The notes beneath the pieces are model-generated. The model did no database searches, was not told the origin of the DNA, and saw only the letters and a list, made by a program, of their open reading frames with translations. A stretch of DNA of 64,000 nucleotides, from contig CAVTFG010000007.1 in the NCBI GenBank assembly GCA_963734015.1, forward strand, positions 98,976 to 162,975, read 5' to 3'. The translations under genes were made by a program, and so were the position numbers. The stretch is from JALZKA01 sp963734015 (GTDB lineage Bacteria; Actinomycetota; Thermoleophilia; Solirubrobacterales; 70-9). Shown piece after piece: positions 18,712 through 26,484 of this stretch; within the stretch, counting starts at the first letter, position 1, and the number at the start of each line of letters is the position of its first letter.

Positions 18712-19641
18712 ATGGGCGACGAACAGGCGGCATCGACCCCTCCCCCGGGCGCCGAGGAACTGGCCGCCGGCGGGGTCCCCGAGGGCGGCCTCCAGGAGGC
18801 ACCCCCAGTCGCGGAGATTCCCGACGACGCCAAGGACACACGCGGGAAGCACCTGAGCGCCCTGCTCCGCAACGTCTGGGTCCTGGGCCTCACCTGGACG
18901 ATCGCGATCATCGCCCTGATCGCCGTCGGCACGCAGGCCGGATTCGGGTTCGGGGCGATCGGCGCCGTGGTCGTCCTGCTGATCGCCCTGATCGTCGTCT
19001 GGCTGATCGCGTCAAGCCGGGCTGCGAGCGACTTCTACGACGCCTACGCCAAGGGCCGGGGTCTAGAGCGGGTGTCCGGGCGGTCGAGCCTGCCACCGGT
19101 CACCGCCCTGCTCCGGAAGGGCGACCGCCGCTACACGCAGGAGCTGTTCAACGGCACCCTGCCCGGCGGCCTGGTTGGCGCGCTCGCCCACTACACCTAC
19201 GAGGAGCAGTCGACCGATTCGAAGGGCAACCGTCAGACCACGTACTTCCACTTCACGGTCGCGGTCACCCAGCTCCCGGAGACCGCCCCGTTCCTGAGCG
19301 AATTGGCGCTTCAGCGCCGCTCGGGGTTCCGGTTCCTGGACTCGGCCGAGGACGTGTTCCGCGCGCGGCAGCGGGTCGAGGTCGAGAGCGAGTTGGCCGA
19401 CAAGAAGTTCGAGATCTTCACCGGCAAGGGCGACGAGCTGAACCGCGCCCGACAGGTCTTCACGCCCACCTTCGTCGTCTGGCTCGGCGAGGAGGCGCAC
19501 GAGGGCATCGCGTTCGAGCTCACCGCCGGCGCCCTCGTCGTCAACATCAAGGGCCACCTGAAGACCGCGCACGAGCTGGACGCATTCTGCGACGGCGCCG
19601 CCGTGGTCGCCAGGCGCCTCCTGGAAGAAGCGAAGGAGTAG
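18712..19641 (+). CDS. Membrane protein of unknown function, 309 aa
   Basis: I do not recognise a family. An acidic/Pro-rich cytoplasmic N-terminus (1-45) is followed by two adjoining membrane helices (about 54-75 and 79-100) and a soluble domain of about 200 residues with alternating strands (TQELFNGTLPGGLVGALAHYTYEEQ, TTYFHFTVAVTQLPE, FEIFTGKGDELNRARQVFTPTFVVWLGEEAHEGIAFELTAGALVVNIKGHL). The soluble part looks like a beta-rich cytosolic domain, as in DUF3137-like proteins, but I cannot confirm this. The ATG at 18712 is chosen because the upstream part of the frame is not protein-like. Its stop abuts the tadC stop (19641/19642). Confidence 0.8.
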   Translation: MGDEQAASTPPPGAEELAAGGVPEGGLQEAPPVAEIPDDAKDTRGKHLSALLRNVWVLGLTWTIAIIALIAVGTQAGFGFGAIGAVVVLLIALIVVWLIASSRAASDFYDAYAKGRGLERVSGRSSLPPVTALLRKGDRRYTQELFNGTLPGGLVGALAHYTYEEQSTDSKGNRQTTYFHFTVAVTQLPETAPFLSELALQRRSGFRFLDSAEDVFRARQRVEVESELADKKFEIFTGKGDELNRARQVFTPTFVVWLGEEAHEGIAFELTAGALVVNIKGHLKTAHELDAFCDGAAVVARRLLEEAKE

Positions 19642-20382
19642 CTACCAGGCCCCGAAGAGGGCATCGGAGTGGGCGATCAGCGCCGCGGCGATCGTCAGCA
19701 GCGCGGACGGCACCAGGACGAGGGCCACCACGAGCTGGATCTGCGGCGCGGCCCGCGCCGCGAGCTCCTCGACCCGGCGGCGCTCCTCGCGTCGCAGGCT
19801 CGCGGCCTGCGCGTGGAGCTGATCGGCGAGCGGCGAGCCGTAGCGGCGCGAGCGGTCCAGGGCCGCGGCGAGGGCGCCCAGCTCGGACGCTCCGGTCCGG
19901 TCGCGCAGCCGCTCCAGCGCGGCGGCGACCGGTGAACCCGTCTCGATCTCGGCGAGAGTGATCGCGAGCTCGGTGGCGAGGGCGCCCTCGCTCCCGCCCG
20001 CGATCTCCCCGAACAGCGGCGCAGGTGCCCGCCCCGCGGCAGCTCCGACGGCCAGGAGGTCGAGCGCGTCCGGCAGCGCTGCCACGAGCCGGGCGCGATG
20101 TCGTCGCGCGGCGCGCTCGGCATGGGCGTCCGGGGCGAGGAAGCCCGCCGCGACCAGGCCCGCCGCGAGGACGGGCGCGAGACGTCCCGGTGCGACCGGC
20201 GCGATTGCCGCGAAAGCGACGGCGCCCGCCCCGGCTCCCGCGAGCTTGGGCAAGAGCACCGCGCCGTCGACGTCCAGGTGCCGGGCCATCCGCCGCGCCG
20301 CGGCCGGCGGCCCGAAGCCGGCCAGCTCCCACGCGGAGGCGAACACGAGCAGCCCGGCCAGGCCGGCCAGCACCGGGCTCAC
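19642..20382 (-). CDS. tadC: TadC-like type II/IV secretion membrane protein, 246 aa
   Basis: Platform protein of a Flp/Tad pilus-type system, paired with TadB. The conserved cytoplasmic stretch is ALPDALDLLAVGAAAGRAPAPLFGEIAGGSEGALATELAITLAEIETGSPVAAALERLRDRTGASELGALAAAL, followed by YGSPLADQLHAQAASLRREERRRVEELAARA and terminal membrane helices. GTG start overlapping the tadB stop (GTGA). Confidence 0.85.
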   Translation of the reverse strand: MSPVLAGLAGLLVFASAWELAGFGPPAAARRMARHLDVDGAVLLPKLAGAGAGAVAFAAIAPVAPGRLAPVLAAGLVAAGFLAPDAHAERAARRHRARLVAALPDALDLLAVGAAAGRAPAPLFGEIAGGSEGALATELAITLAEIETGSPVAAALERLRDRTGASELGALAAALDRSRRYGSPLADQLHAQAASLRREERRRVEELAARAAPQIQLVVALVLVPSALLTIAAALIAHSDALFGAW

Positions 20383-21225
20383 GGCACCGCGACCCTGCCC
20401 AGGCGCTTGATCGCCGCGAATCCGGCCACCTGGAGCGCCCCGGCGACCGCGAGCAGGGCAAGCGACGCGCCGTTTCGCAGGAGGCCCGTGACGAAACCCG
20501 GCGCCAGCAACTCGACCAGCAGCGCGGCGCCCGCGGGCATCGCGGCGACGAGCAGCCCGGTGAACCGCGCCTGGGCGGTGGCCGAGCGGGCATCCGCCCG
20601 GGCGCGCTCGCGCGCCGCGGCCGCCTCGGCGTAGCGGCGCAGTAGCGAGACGAGATCGCCACCGGCGATCCGCTGCGAGAGCAAGACCGCGCAGAACGCG
20701 TCCACTCGCGGCGAGCCGATTCGCCGGCGGAGCCCGGTGAGAGCGCTCTCGAGCGACGCGCCGAGATCGAGGTCGGCGCGCACCCGGGACATCTCGGCTG
20801 CCGCGGGACCGTCCAAGCGATCCCGAGGCGCCGTCGAGCGCTGCGCGCGCAGACCGCCCTGCGGCGAGCGCATCCGCGGTCGCTGTCGCGATCCGCGGCA
20901 GCGCCCTCTCGACGGCTCGCCGGTAGCGCCTTGTGCGAGCGGCGACGGCCCAGCTCGCCGCCGCGGGCCCGGCAGCAGCCAGCGGTGCCGCGGGGGCCGG
21001 GCCCAGGATCCAGGTTCCACCGAAGAGCAGGCCGGCGCCGACGAGGAGCCCCAGCCGCCGCCGCTCCGCGGCGCTCGGCGCGTATCCCTCGCTTCCCGCC
21101 CGGCGGAGCGGCTCGAACGCCCGAGCCACCCAACGCGCGGCGGAGGGCGCCGCGCGCACGGCATCACGGGCGGCCACCGCGGCGAGGCCGCCCGCGAGTG
21201 CCGCGACCAGGACAGCCGCGCTCAC
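20379..21225 (-). CDS. tadB: TadB-like secretion membrane protein, with one +1 frameshift
   Basis: The first half (MSAAVLVAALAGGLAAVAARD ... ALPRIATATADALAAGRSARAALDGAS) is in one frame. The second half (LDGPAAAEMSRVRADLDLGASLESALTGLRRRIGSPRVDAFCAVLLSQRIAGGDLVSLLRRYAEAAAARERARADARSATAQAR, then two membrane helices) is in the next. The join lies near 20815-20830. Removing one base there gives about 281 residues with the complete T2SSF domain pattern. It overlaps tadA by four bases at the start and tadC by four at the end, which supports a working operon and a sequence error rather than decay. Confidence 0.82.
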
Positions 21226-22352
21226 GCCGCCCAGAGCTCGCGAACCGCGACCACTCCGGCGGCCGGCACCACCTCCGCGACCTGGACGAGCCGTCGCGCC
21301 CCGCCGGGCTCGCGGCGGAGGTGCGCGACGAGGTCGATGCCGCGAAGCACCTGGTCCCGAATCGCCTCGTGGGGCAGGCCGACGCCCGACATGAGCGCCA
21401 GCGTCTCGAGCCGGCGGAGGGCGTCCTCTGGTGAATTGGCGTGCAGGGTCGAGAGCGCGCCCTCGTGGCCGGTGTTCAGCGCCGTGAGGAGATCGAGCGC
21501 CTCGGCTCCACGCACCTCGCCGATCACGATCCGGTCCGGTCGCATTCGCAGCGCGTTGCGCAGAAGGTCGCGGATCGTCACCTCTCCCCTGCCCTCCACG
21601 GACGGCGGCCTGCTCTCGAGCCGGACCACGTGCGGCTGTCGCAGGCGAAGCTCGGCGGCGTCCTCGATCGTAATCACCCGGTCGCCGGGGTCGATCCAGG
21701 CCGACAGCGCGTTCAGCAGGGTGGTCTTCCCCGAGCCCGTGCCGCCGGTGACGAGCAGCGTCCGCCGGCCTCGAACAGCCTGCTCAAGAATCTCCGAGGC
21801 AGCGGGGGCCACCGACCCGGCCTCGACGAGCTCGGCGGGCCCGGGCCGCTCGATGCCGAACCGCCGAATCGAGATCGCTGCCCCGTCGACCGCAAGGGGC
21901 GGGACTACGACGTTCACGCGGGAGCCGTCTGCCAGGCGAGCGTCGGCCATCGGGGAGAGCTCGTCGACCCGTCTGCCGGTCGGCGCGAGGATCCGCTCGA
22001 TCGTGTCGCGCACCTGTTGCTCGCCGGCGAACTCCACATCGGCGCGTTCGATCCGCCCGGCCCGCTCGACGTAGACCTCGCACGCGCCGTTCACCATCAC
22101 CTCCTCGACCGCGGGGTCGGCAAGGAGCTCCTCGAGCGGCCCGAGGCCGATGGTCTCGCGCAGCACGAGCTCGGCCAGCTCGGCGCGCTGATCCGGGTCC
22201 AGCACGGCGGCTTCGCGCTCGACGAGCGCCGCCACCGACTCCTCGAGGTCACCGCCGAGCCGGCCGGCGGAGGCCTCTGCCCGGCGCTCCTCGGCGAGCT
22301 GGCCTCGCAGCCGCTCGGCGAGAGCGTGCGTGTTCCGCTCGACCGCGTCCAC
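21222..22352 (-). CDS. tadA: TadA/CpaF-family secretion ATPase, 376 aa
   Basis: Hexameric ATPase driving Flp/Tad-type pilus assembly. N-terminal domain with LAELVLRETIGLGPLEELLADPAVEEVMVNG, Walker A GGTGSGKTTLLNAL, Asp box VITIEDAAELRL, Walker B RPDRIVIGEVRGAEALDLLTALNTGHEGALSTLHANSPEDALRRLE. The GTG at 22352 is the best of several starts. The tadA-tadB-tadC set is complete for an inner-membrane motor, but no prepilin, prepilin peptidase or TadZ is in view, so it may belong to a split locus or a reduced Tad-like system. Confidence 0.92.
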   Translation of the reverse strand: MDAVERNTHALAERLRGQLAEERRAEASAGRLGGDLEESVAALVEREAAVLDPDQRAELAELVLRETIGLGPLEELLADPAVEEVMVNGACEVYVERAGRIERADVEFAGEQQVRDTIERILAPTGRRVDELSPMADARLADGSRVNVVVPPLAVDGAAISIRRFGIERPGPAELVEAGSVAPAASEILEQAVRGRRTLLVTGGTGSGKTTLLNALSAWIDPGDRVITIEDAAELRLRQPHVVRLESRPPSVEGRGEVTIRDLLRNALRMRPDRIVIGEVRGAEALDLLTALNTGHEGALSTLHANSPEDALRRLETLALMSGVGLPHEAIRDQVLRGIDLVAHLRREPGGARRLVQVAEVVPAAGVVAVRELWAA

Positions 22353-22390
22353 ACCCGGAAGAGGGCGCAACTGCGGCGGACTCTCCCCGG

Positions 22391-23338
22391 CTAGGTCTCC
22401 CCCACCGCCAGGCGCGCGGGCGCCTCGCGCCGCCGCCGCCGCGGCAGCACCATGCCCACCGCGGCGAGGCCGGGGGGCAAGCGTCCGCCCGTCGAGAGCC
22501 AGGAGCCGGCGAGGATCAGGAGCATCCCGGCGATTGCCGCCGGACCCAGGCTCTCGTCGAGGAGGGCGACTCCGAGCAGCACCGCGATCGCAGGGTTCAC
22601 GTAGGTGATGACGCTCGCGCGGGTCGGGCCAACATCGGCGATCAGGTTGAAGAACAGGATCAGCGCCAGCGCCGAGCAGACGGCGCCCAGCACCACGATC
22701 GAGGCGACCGCGCCGCCGCTGACCTCGGCACCTGGGATCGAGCCGATGCCGGCCGGCGCCAGCATCACGGTGCTGATCGCCAGCGCGACCGCCACAGCCC
22801 CGATCGGGTTCACGTCGGAGAAGTGGCGCTTGACGATGAACAGACCGGCTGCGTAGCAAAGGGTCGCGCCGAGGATCGCGAGCGCCCCGAGGATCTCACT
22901 GCCGCGACCGCCGACGTCGATCCCCAGCAGGAGAACCACGCCGCCGAGGCCGACGAAGAGCCCTACGAGCCGCATGCCTCGGACGCGTTCGGTGTGGTCA
23001 ACGCGAAACGCGAGGAGGGCGGTGACGAGCGGCAGCGAGGCGATCAGGATCGCGGCGAGGGACGACGAGACGTGCTGCTCGCCGAGCGGGATCAGCCACC
23101 AGGGGAGGCCGCACTCGGCGATCGAGAACGCCACGAGCGGCTTCGCCTTCGAACGCAGCCCGTCGAGGTAGCCCAGCTTCCACGCAATCGGCAGGAGCAG
23201 GGCGGCGCCGATCGCCACCCGGCCCCACGCGACCAGCATCGGCGAGGCGCCACCGTCGAGCGCGACCTTGATGAAGAGATACGGAACGCCCCAAATCAGC
23301 GAGACCGAGGCGAACAGGATCCAGGCTCGGCGGGACAT
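22391..23338 (-). CDS. EamA/DMT-family transporter, 315 aa
   Basis: Ten predicted membrane helices in two five-helix EamA repeats (ILFASVSLIWGVPYLFIKVAL at the start; IVVLGAVCSALALILFFNLIADVGPTRASVITYVNPAIAVLLGVALLDE in the second). Members export amino acids or other metabolites; the substrate cannot be read from sequence. ATG at 23338 chosen because it places the first helix at residue 5. A basic tail PRRRRREAP ends the protein. It lies 38 bases before tadA and may be co-transcribed. Confidence 0.88.
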   Translation of the reverse strand: MSRRAWILFASVSLIWGVPYLFIKVALDGGASPMLVAWGRVAIGAALLLPIAWKLGYLDGLRSKAKPLVAFSIAECGLPWWLIPLGEQHVSSSLAAILIASLPLVTALLAFRVDHTERVRGMRLVGLFVGLGGVVLLLGIDVGGRGSEILGALAILGATLCYAAGLFIVKRHFSDVNPIGAVAVALAISTVMLAPAGIGSIPGAEVSGGAVASIVVLGAVCSALALILFFNLIADVGPTRASVITYVNPAIAVLLGVALLDESLGPAAIAGMLLILAGSWLSTGGRLPPGLAAVGMVLPRRRRREAPARLAVGET

Positions 23339-23370
23339 CGGCCGTGACGATAGCGGCGAGGATCCCGGCC

Positions 23371-24147
23371 TCAGCCCCCGTGCCGGCGTCGCTCCGAGCG
23401 GTAGCGCTCGACCTGGTCGGCCATCTCCTCGGATGCTTTGGCCGCGGCCGGGCCCTCGTACTCGTCGTGGCGCCTGACCCACTCGCCGCCCGCCGAGGTC
23501 TGCGGGTAGCCCTCGGGCGTGTCCTGCCACTCCTCCTGGCGGCCGAGCGCAGTGATGTCGAGGTAGCCCCAGAGGCCGCCGAGCGCCTCGTCGCCGCGGC
23601 CGTCGACGAAGTACGTGCGGAAGATCCGGCCATCGTCGTCACGGAAGAACGCGTTCGTGCCGTGCCACTCGCCGACGCCGAAGTCGGCGTCGAAGTCGTC
23701 GGTCAGCGTGTACCAGGGGAAGACCTCCCAGCCCATCCGCGCCTGCCAGCGCTCGATCTCGGGCTGCGGCGCGCGCGAGACGAACGCGAACGTCGTGTCG
23801 CGCGCGTTCAGATGCGCGGGATGGGTGACCTGATCGGCGACCCAGGAGCAGCCCGGACAGCCCGACTGCGGCCAGCCGGCGACCCCCGGCTCGTAGAAGA
23901 AGCGGTAGATGATCAGCTGACGGCGGCCCTCGAAGAGATCCGCGAGCGTCGCCCGGCCGTCAGGGCCCACGAACTCGTAGTCCTTCTCGACGAGCATCCT
24001 CGGCATCCGCCGGCGCTCGGCGGCGAGCGCATCGCGGGCGTGCGTCAGCTCCTTCTCCTTGACCAGCAGCTCCTCGCGCGCCGCCTTCCACTCCTGCGGC
24101 GAGACGATCGGGGGCAGGTTCATGTCGTTCGTGCTCTCACGCTGCAT
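23371..24147 (-). CDS. DUF899 thioredoxin-like family protein, 258 aa
   Basis: Matches the DUF899 pattern: NLPPIVSPQEWKAAREELLVKEKELTHARDALAAERRRMP, KDYEFVGPDGRATLADLFEGRRQLIIYRFFY, GCPGCSWVADQVTHPAHLNARDTTFAFVSRAP and WYTLTDDFDADFGVGEWHGTNAFFRDDDGRIFRTYFVDGRGDEALGGLWGYLDITALGRQEEWQD. The CPGC pair is in the position of a thioredoxin active site. Function is unestablished. It overlaps the end of the ArsR gene by 11 bases and is third in an SRPBCC-ArsR-DUF899 operon, a common pairing in Actinomycetota. Confidence 0.9.
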   Translation of the reverse strand: MQRESTNDMNLPPIVSPQEWKAAREELLVKEKELTHARDALAAERRRMPRMLVEKDYEFVGPDGRATLADLFEGRRQLIIYRFFYEPGVAGWPQSGCPGCSWVADQVTHPAHLNARDTTFAFVSRAPQPEIERWQARMGWEVFPWYTLTDDFDADFGVGEWHGTNAFFRDDDGRIFRTYFVDGRGDEALGGLWGYLDITALGRQEEWQDTPEGYPQTSAGGEWVRRHDEYEGPAAAKASEEMADQVERYRSERRRHGG

Positions 24148-24475
24148 TGGGCTTCTCCTCTCGCTCTTCCGCCAGCCGCTTCAACGCGGCCAGTCTCGTG
24201 TCCCAGTCCGATGCGAGCCCGGCCATCCAGCCCGCCGTCTCCTGCAGCGGCTCGGTGCGGATCACGAAGATGACCTCGCGTCCGACCCGCCGCCGTTCGA
24301 CCAAACCCGCGCGACCGAGCACCGCCAGGTGCTTGATCACGGCGGGACGGCTGACCGGCATCTCCGCGGCGAGGGTTGTCGCCGTCCCTCGGCCCCGCCC
24401 CGCCAGCGCCTCCAGCAGGCGCCAGCGGGTCGGGTCGGCCAGGGCCGCGAAGACTTCGGTCCGGGCGTCGGTCAC
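24137..24475 (-). CDS. ArsR-family winged-helix repressor, 112 aa
   Basis: Short winged helix of the SRPBCC-associated ArsR subgroup: EVFAALADPTRWRLLEALAGRGRGTATTLAAEMPVSRPAVIKHLAVLGRAGLVERRRVGREVIFVIRTEPLQE. No Cys metal site, so it is unlikely to sense metals. Start overlaps the SRPBCC stop by four bases. It is probably autoregulated through the two GTAAC-N6-GTTAC palindromes upstream of the operon. Confidence 0.93.
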   Translation of the reverse strand: MTDARTEVFAALADPTRWRLLEALAGRGRGTATTLAAEMPVSRPAVIKHLAVLGRAGLVERRRVGREVIFVIRTEPLQETAGWMAGLASDWDTRLAALKRLAEEREEKPNAA

Positions 24476-24924
24476 GCTGCGACCCGTTCGGCGTACTCGG
24501 CCAGCTCACCCAGCTCGAGCCGCCAGCCCTCGGTGTTGCTGCCAAGGTTGCGCTTGCGCTGCTCGGGCGTCGCGTCGAGCCCGGCGAACCCGGTCTCGAC
24601 GACCGTCAGGCGGGTGCCGTCGCCTTCGGAGGCGAGGGTGAACTCGACCAGAGTCGAGTTGCCCTCGACGGGATGCAAGCCACCCGGGTCCTTGAACGGT
24701 GCCCAGCGGAACGAGAACGCGGTCGGCTTCTCGAGACGCTCGATACGGCCACGCGATTTCCCGTGCTCGGCCCAGCGCAGCTCGAGCTCGCCTCCGACGC
24801 GCAGGTCGACGTCCGCGCCCGCGTCGCCGAACCAAGTGCCGAGGTGCTCCGCCTGGGTGATCAGCTCCCAGACCCGCTCGACCGGTGCGCCGATCTGAAC
24901 CTCGCGCTCGATCTTGTCCTCCAT
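24472..24924 (-). CDS. SRPBCC / AHSA1-type protein, 150 aa
   Basis: Activator-of-Hsp90-homology fold: IEREVQIGAPVERVWELITQAEHLGTWFGDAGADVDLRVGGELELRW, then PTAFSFRWAP and TLVEFTLASEGDGTRLTVVETGFAGLD, ending in a C-terminal helix. First gene of the operon, behind a strong AGGAGGAT-like ribosome site. Ligand unknown; in such cassettes the ArsR regulator and the SRPBCC protein are inherited together. Confidence 0.9.
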   Translation of the reverse strand: MEDKIEREVQIGAPVERVWELITQAEHLGTWFGDAGADVDLRVGGELELRWAEHGKSRGRIERLEKPTAFSFRWAPFKDPGGLHPVEGNSTLVEFTLASEGDGTRLTVVETGFAGLDATPEQRKRNLGSNTEGWRLELGELAEYAERVAA

Positions 24925-24942
24925 TTTCCGATCCTCCTTTGT

Positions 24943-24983
24943 GTAACTACTTGGTTACGCCTCAACTGTAACACATCGGTTAC
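24943..24983. promoter_or_regulatory. Two 16-bp palindromic operators before the ArsR operon
   Basis: GTAACTACTTGGTTAC (24943-24958) and GTAACACATCGGTTAC (24968-24983) share the arms GTAAC/GTTAC with six-base centres and start 25 bases apart, so they do not repeat on exactly the same face of the helix. They sit between the minus-strand SRPBCC start and the plus-strand dehydrogenase start. The local AT content is higher than around it, as expected for a promoter. Binding by the adjacent ArsR protein is inferred. Confidence 0.72.
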
Positions 24984-25011
24984 TCCTGGGTCGCGCGGTA
25001 GCTTCTCCCTC

Positions 25012-25974
25012 GTGCCCGAGCAGCAAGTCGTCCTCGTCTGCCGCCGGCTCCTGCCCGCCGGGCTCGCTTTGCTGTCCGAGGCCGGCTACGAGGTGCGCGA
25101 GGGAGGGCCCGAAGCCACCGCCGAGGAGCTGCTGGAGCTGGCCCCGGGATGCAGCGCGATCGTGGCCGATCCCAGCGTGCCCGTCGGCCCGGACCTGCTC
25201 GACGCCGCGGGTGCGGAGCTGCGGGTGGTGGCGAACTTCGCGGTCGGGTACGACAACGTCGACCTCGACGCCTGCCGCGAGCGGGACGTCGCGGTGACCA
25301 ACACCCCGGGGGTCCTGACGAATGCGACCGCAGAGCTGGCGTTGACGCTGACGATGGCGGCGGCGCGGCGCACCAGCGAGGCGGAGGCCGACCTTCGTTC
25401 GGGCCGCTGGGCGGGCTGGGACCCCGGCGCGTATCTCGGTCTCGAGCTCAGCGGAGCGACCGTCGGCGTGGTCGGCCTCGGCCGTATCGGATCACGCTAC
25501 GCGGAGCTCGTGCGCCCCCTCGCGGGCGAGCTGCTCTACACCGCGCGATCGCCGAAGCCGGAGGCGGAGCGGGACCTCGCCGCCGAGCGGGTCGAGTTCG
25601 AGCAGCTGCTCGAACGGTCGGACGTCGTCAGCCTGCATGCGCCCTCGAACGCGGAGACGCACCACCTCATCGGCACGGCCGAGCTCCGGGCGATGCAACC
25701 GCACGCCGTCCTGGTCAACACCTCGCGCGGCTCTCTGGTCGACGCCACCGCGCTCGCCGCGGCGCTCGAGGCCGGCGAGATCGGCGCCGCCGGGCTCGAC
25801 GTCTACGAGCACGAGCCGGCGGTTCCTCCGGAGCTGCTCTCGGCGCCGCGCTGCGTGCTCCTCCCGCACATCGGCTCGGCGACGCAGGCGGCGCGCGACG
25901 GGATGGCGACGCTCGCAGCGCGCAACGTCGTGGCCGCGCTCGCCGGCGAGGAACCGCCAAACCCCGTCATCTAG
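25012..25974 (+). CDS. D-isomer 2-hydroxyacid dehydrogenase (glyoxylate reductase type), 320 aa
   Basis: NAD(P)H-dependent reduction of 2-keto acids. Substrate domain with VVANFAVGYDNVDLDACRERDVAVTNTPGVLTNATAELALTLTMAAARR; nucleotide-binding GVVGLGRIGSRYAELV; catalytic Arg in NTSRGSLVDATALAAAL, Glu in GLDVYEHEPAVPPELL and His in VLLPHIGSAT. The GTG at 25012 is chosen as it gives the normal N-terminus. Exact substrate (glyoxylate or hydroxypyruvate) is an inference from overall similarity. It faces the ArsR operon across the operator region. Confidence 0.93.
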   Translation: MPEQQVVLVCRRLLPAGLALLSEAGYEVREGGPEATAEELLELAPGCSAIVADPSVPVGPDLLDAAGAELRVVANFAVGYDNVDLDACRERDVAVTNTPGVLTNATAELALTLTMAAARRTSEAEADLRSGRWAGWDPGAYLGLELSGATVGVVGLGRIGSRYAELVRPLAGELLYTARSPKPEAERDLAAERVEFEQLLERSDVVSLHAPSNAETHHLIGTAELRAMQPHAVLVNTSRGSLVDATALAAALEAGEIGAAGLDVYEHEPAVPPELLSAPRCVLLPHIGSATQAARDGMATLAARNVVAALAGEEPPNPVI

Positions 25975-25983
25975 ATTCGTCGG

Positions 25984-26484
25984 GTGGCGGCGATCGAGGT
26001 CATCGACGGGGACATCACCCGGCTCGAGGTGGAAGCCATCGCCAACGCGGCCAATACCGACCTCGCCCACGGCGGCGGCGTCGCGGGAGCGATCGTGCGC
26101 GCCGGCGGCCGCTCGATCCAGGACGAGTCCGATGCGCTCGCTCCGATCGAGCTGGGCAGCGCGGTCGCGACGGGGGCGGGCCACCTGCCCAGCCGCTGGG
26201 TGATCCATGCCGCCACCATGCGCCTGGGCGGGCCGACGTCGGCCGAGATCATCCGTGCCGCGACCGCGGCCACGCTCGAGGTCGCCGACGAGCTCGGCTG
26301 CCGGTCGCTGGCCCTGGTCGCGTTCGGCACCGGCGTTGGCGGATTCCCGATCGAGGAGGCCGCCGCGATCGAGGTTGCCGAGGCGCGGCGCCACGTCGCC
26401 GGCGAGAGCGGGCTCGAGCGCGTCGTGTTCGCCGTGCGCGGTACCGAGGCGCTCGCCGCCTTCGAGGCCGCCCTGGAGGCCTGA
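25984..26484 (+). CDS. Macro domain protein, 166 aa
   Basis: ADP-ribose-binding macro domain: IEVIDGDITRLEVEAIANAANTDLAHGGGVAGAIVRAGGRSIQDESDAL with the NAANTDL and GGGVAGAI ligand loops, then VATGAGHLPSRWVIHAA, and the second phosphate loop ALVAFGTGVGGFPIEEAAAIEVAE. Such proteins remove ADP-ribose or O-acetyl-ADP-ribose. GTG start nine bases after the dehydrogenase; its stop touches the antiporter GTG. No ADP-ribosyltransferase is nearby. Confidence 0.93.
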   Translation: MAAIEVIDGDITRLEVEAIANAANTDLAHGGGVAGAIVRAGGRSIQDESDALAPIELGSAVATGAGHLPSRWVIHAATMRLGGPTSAEIIRAATAATLEVADELGCRSLALVAFGTGVGGFPIEEAAAIEVAEARRHVAGESGLERVVFAVRGTEALAAFEAALEA

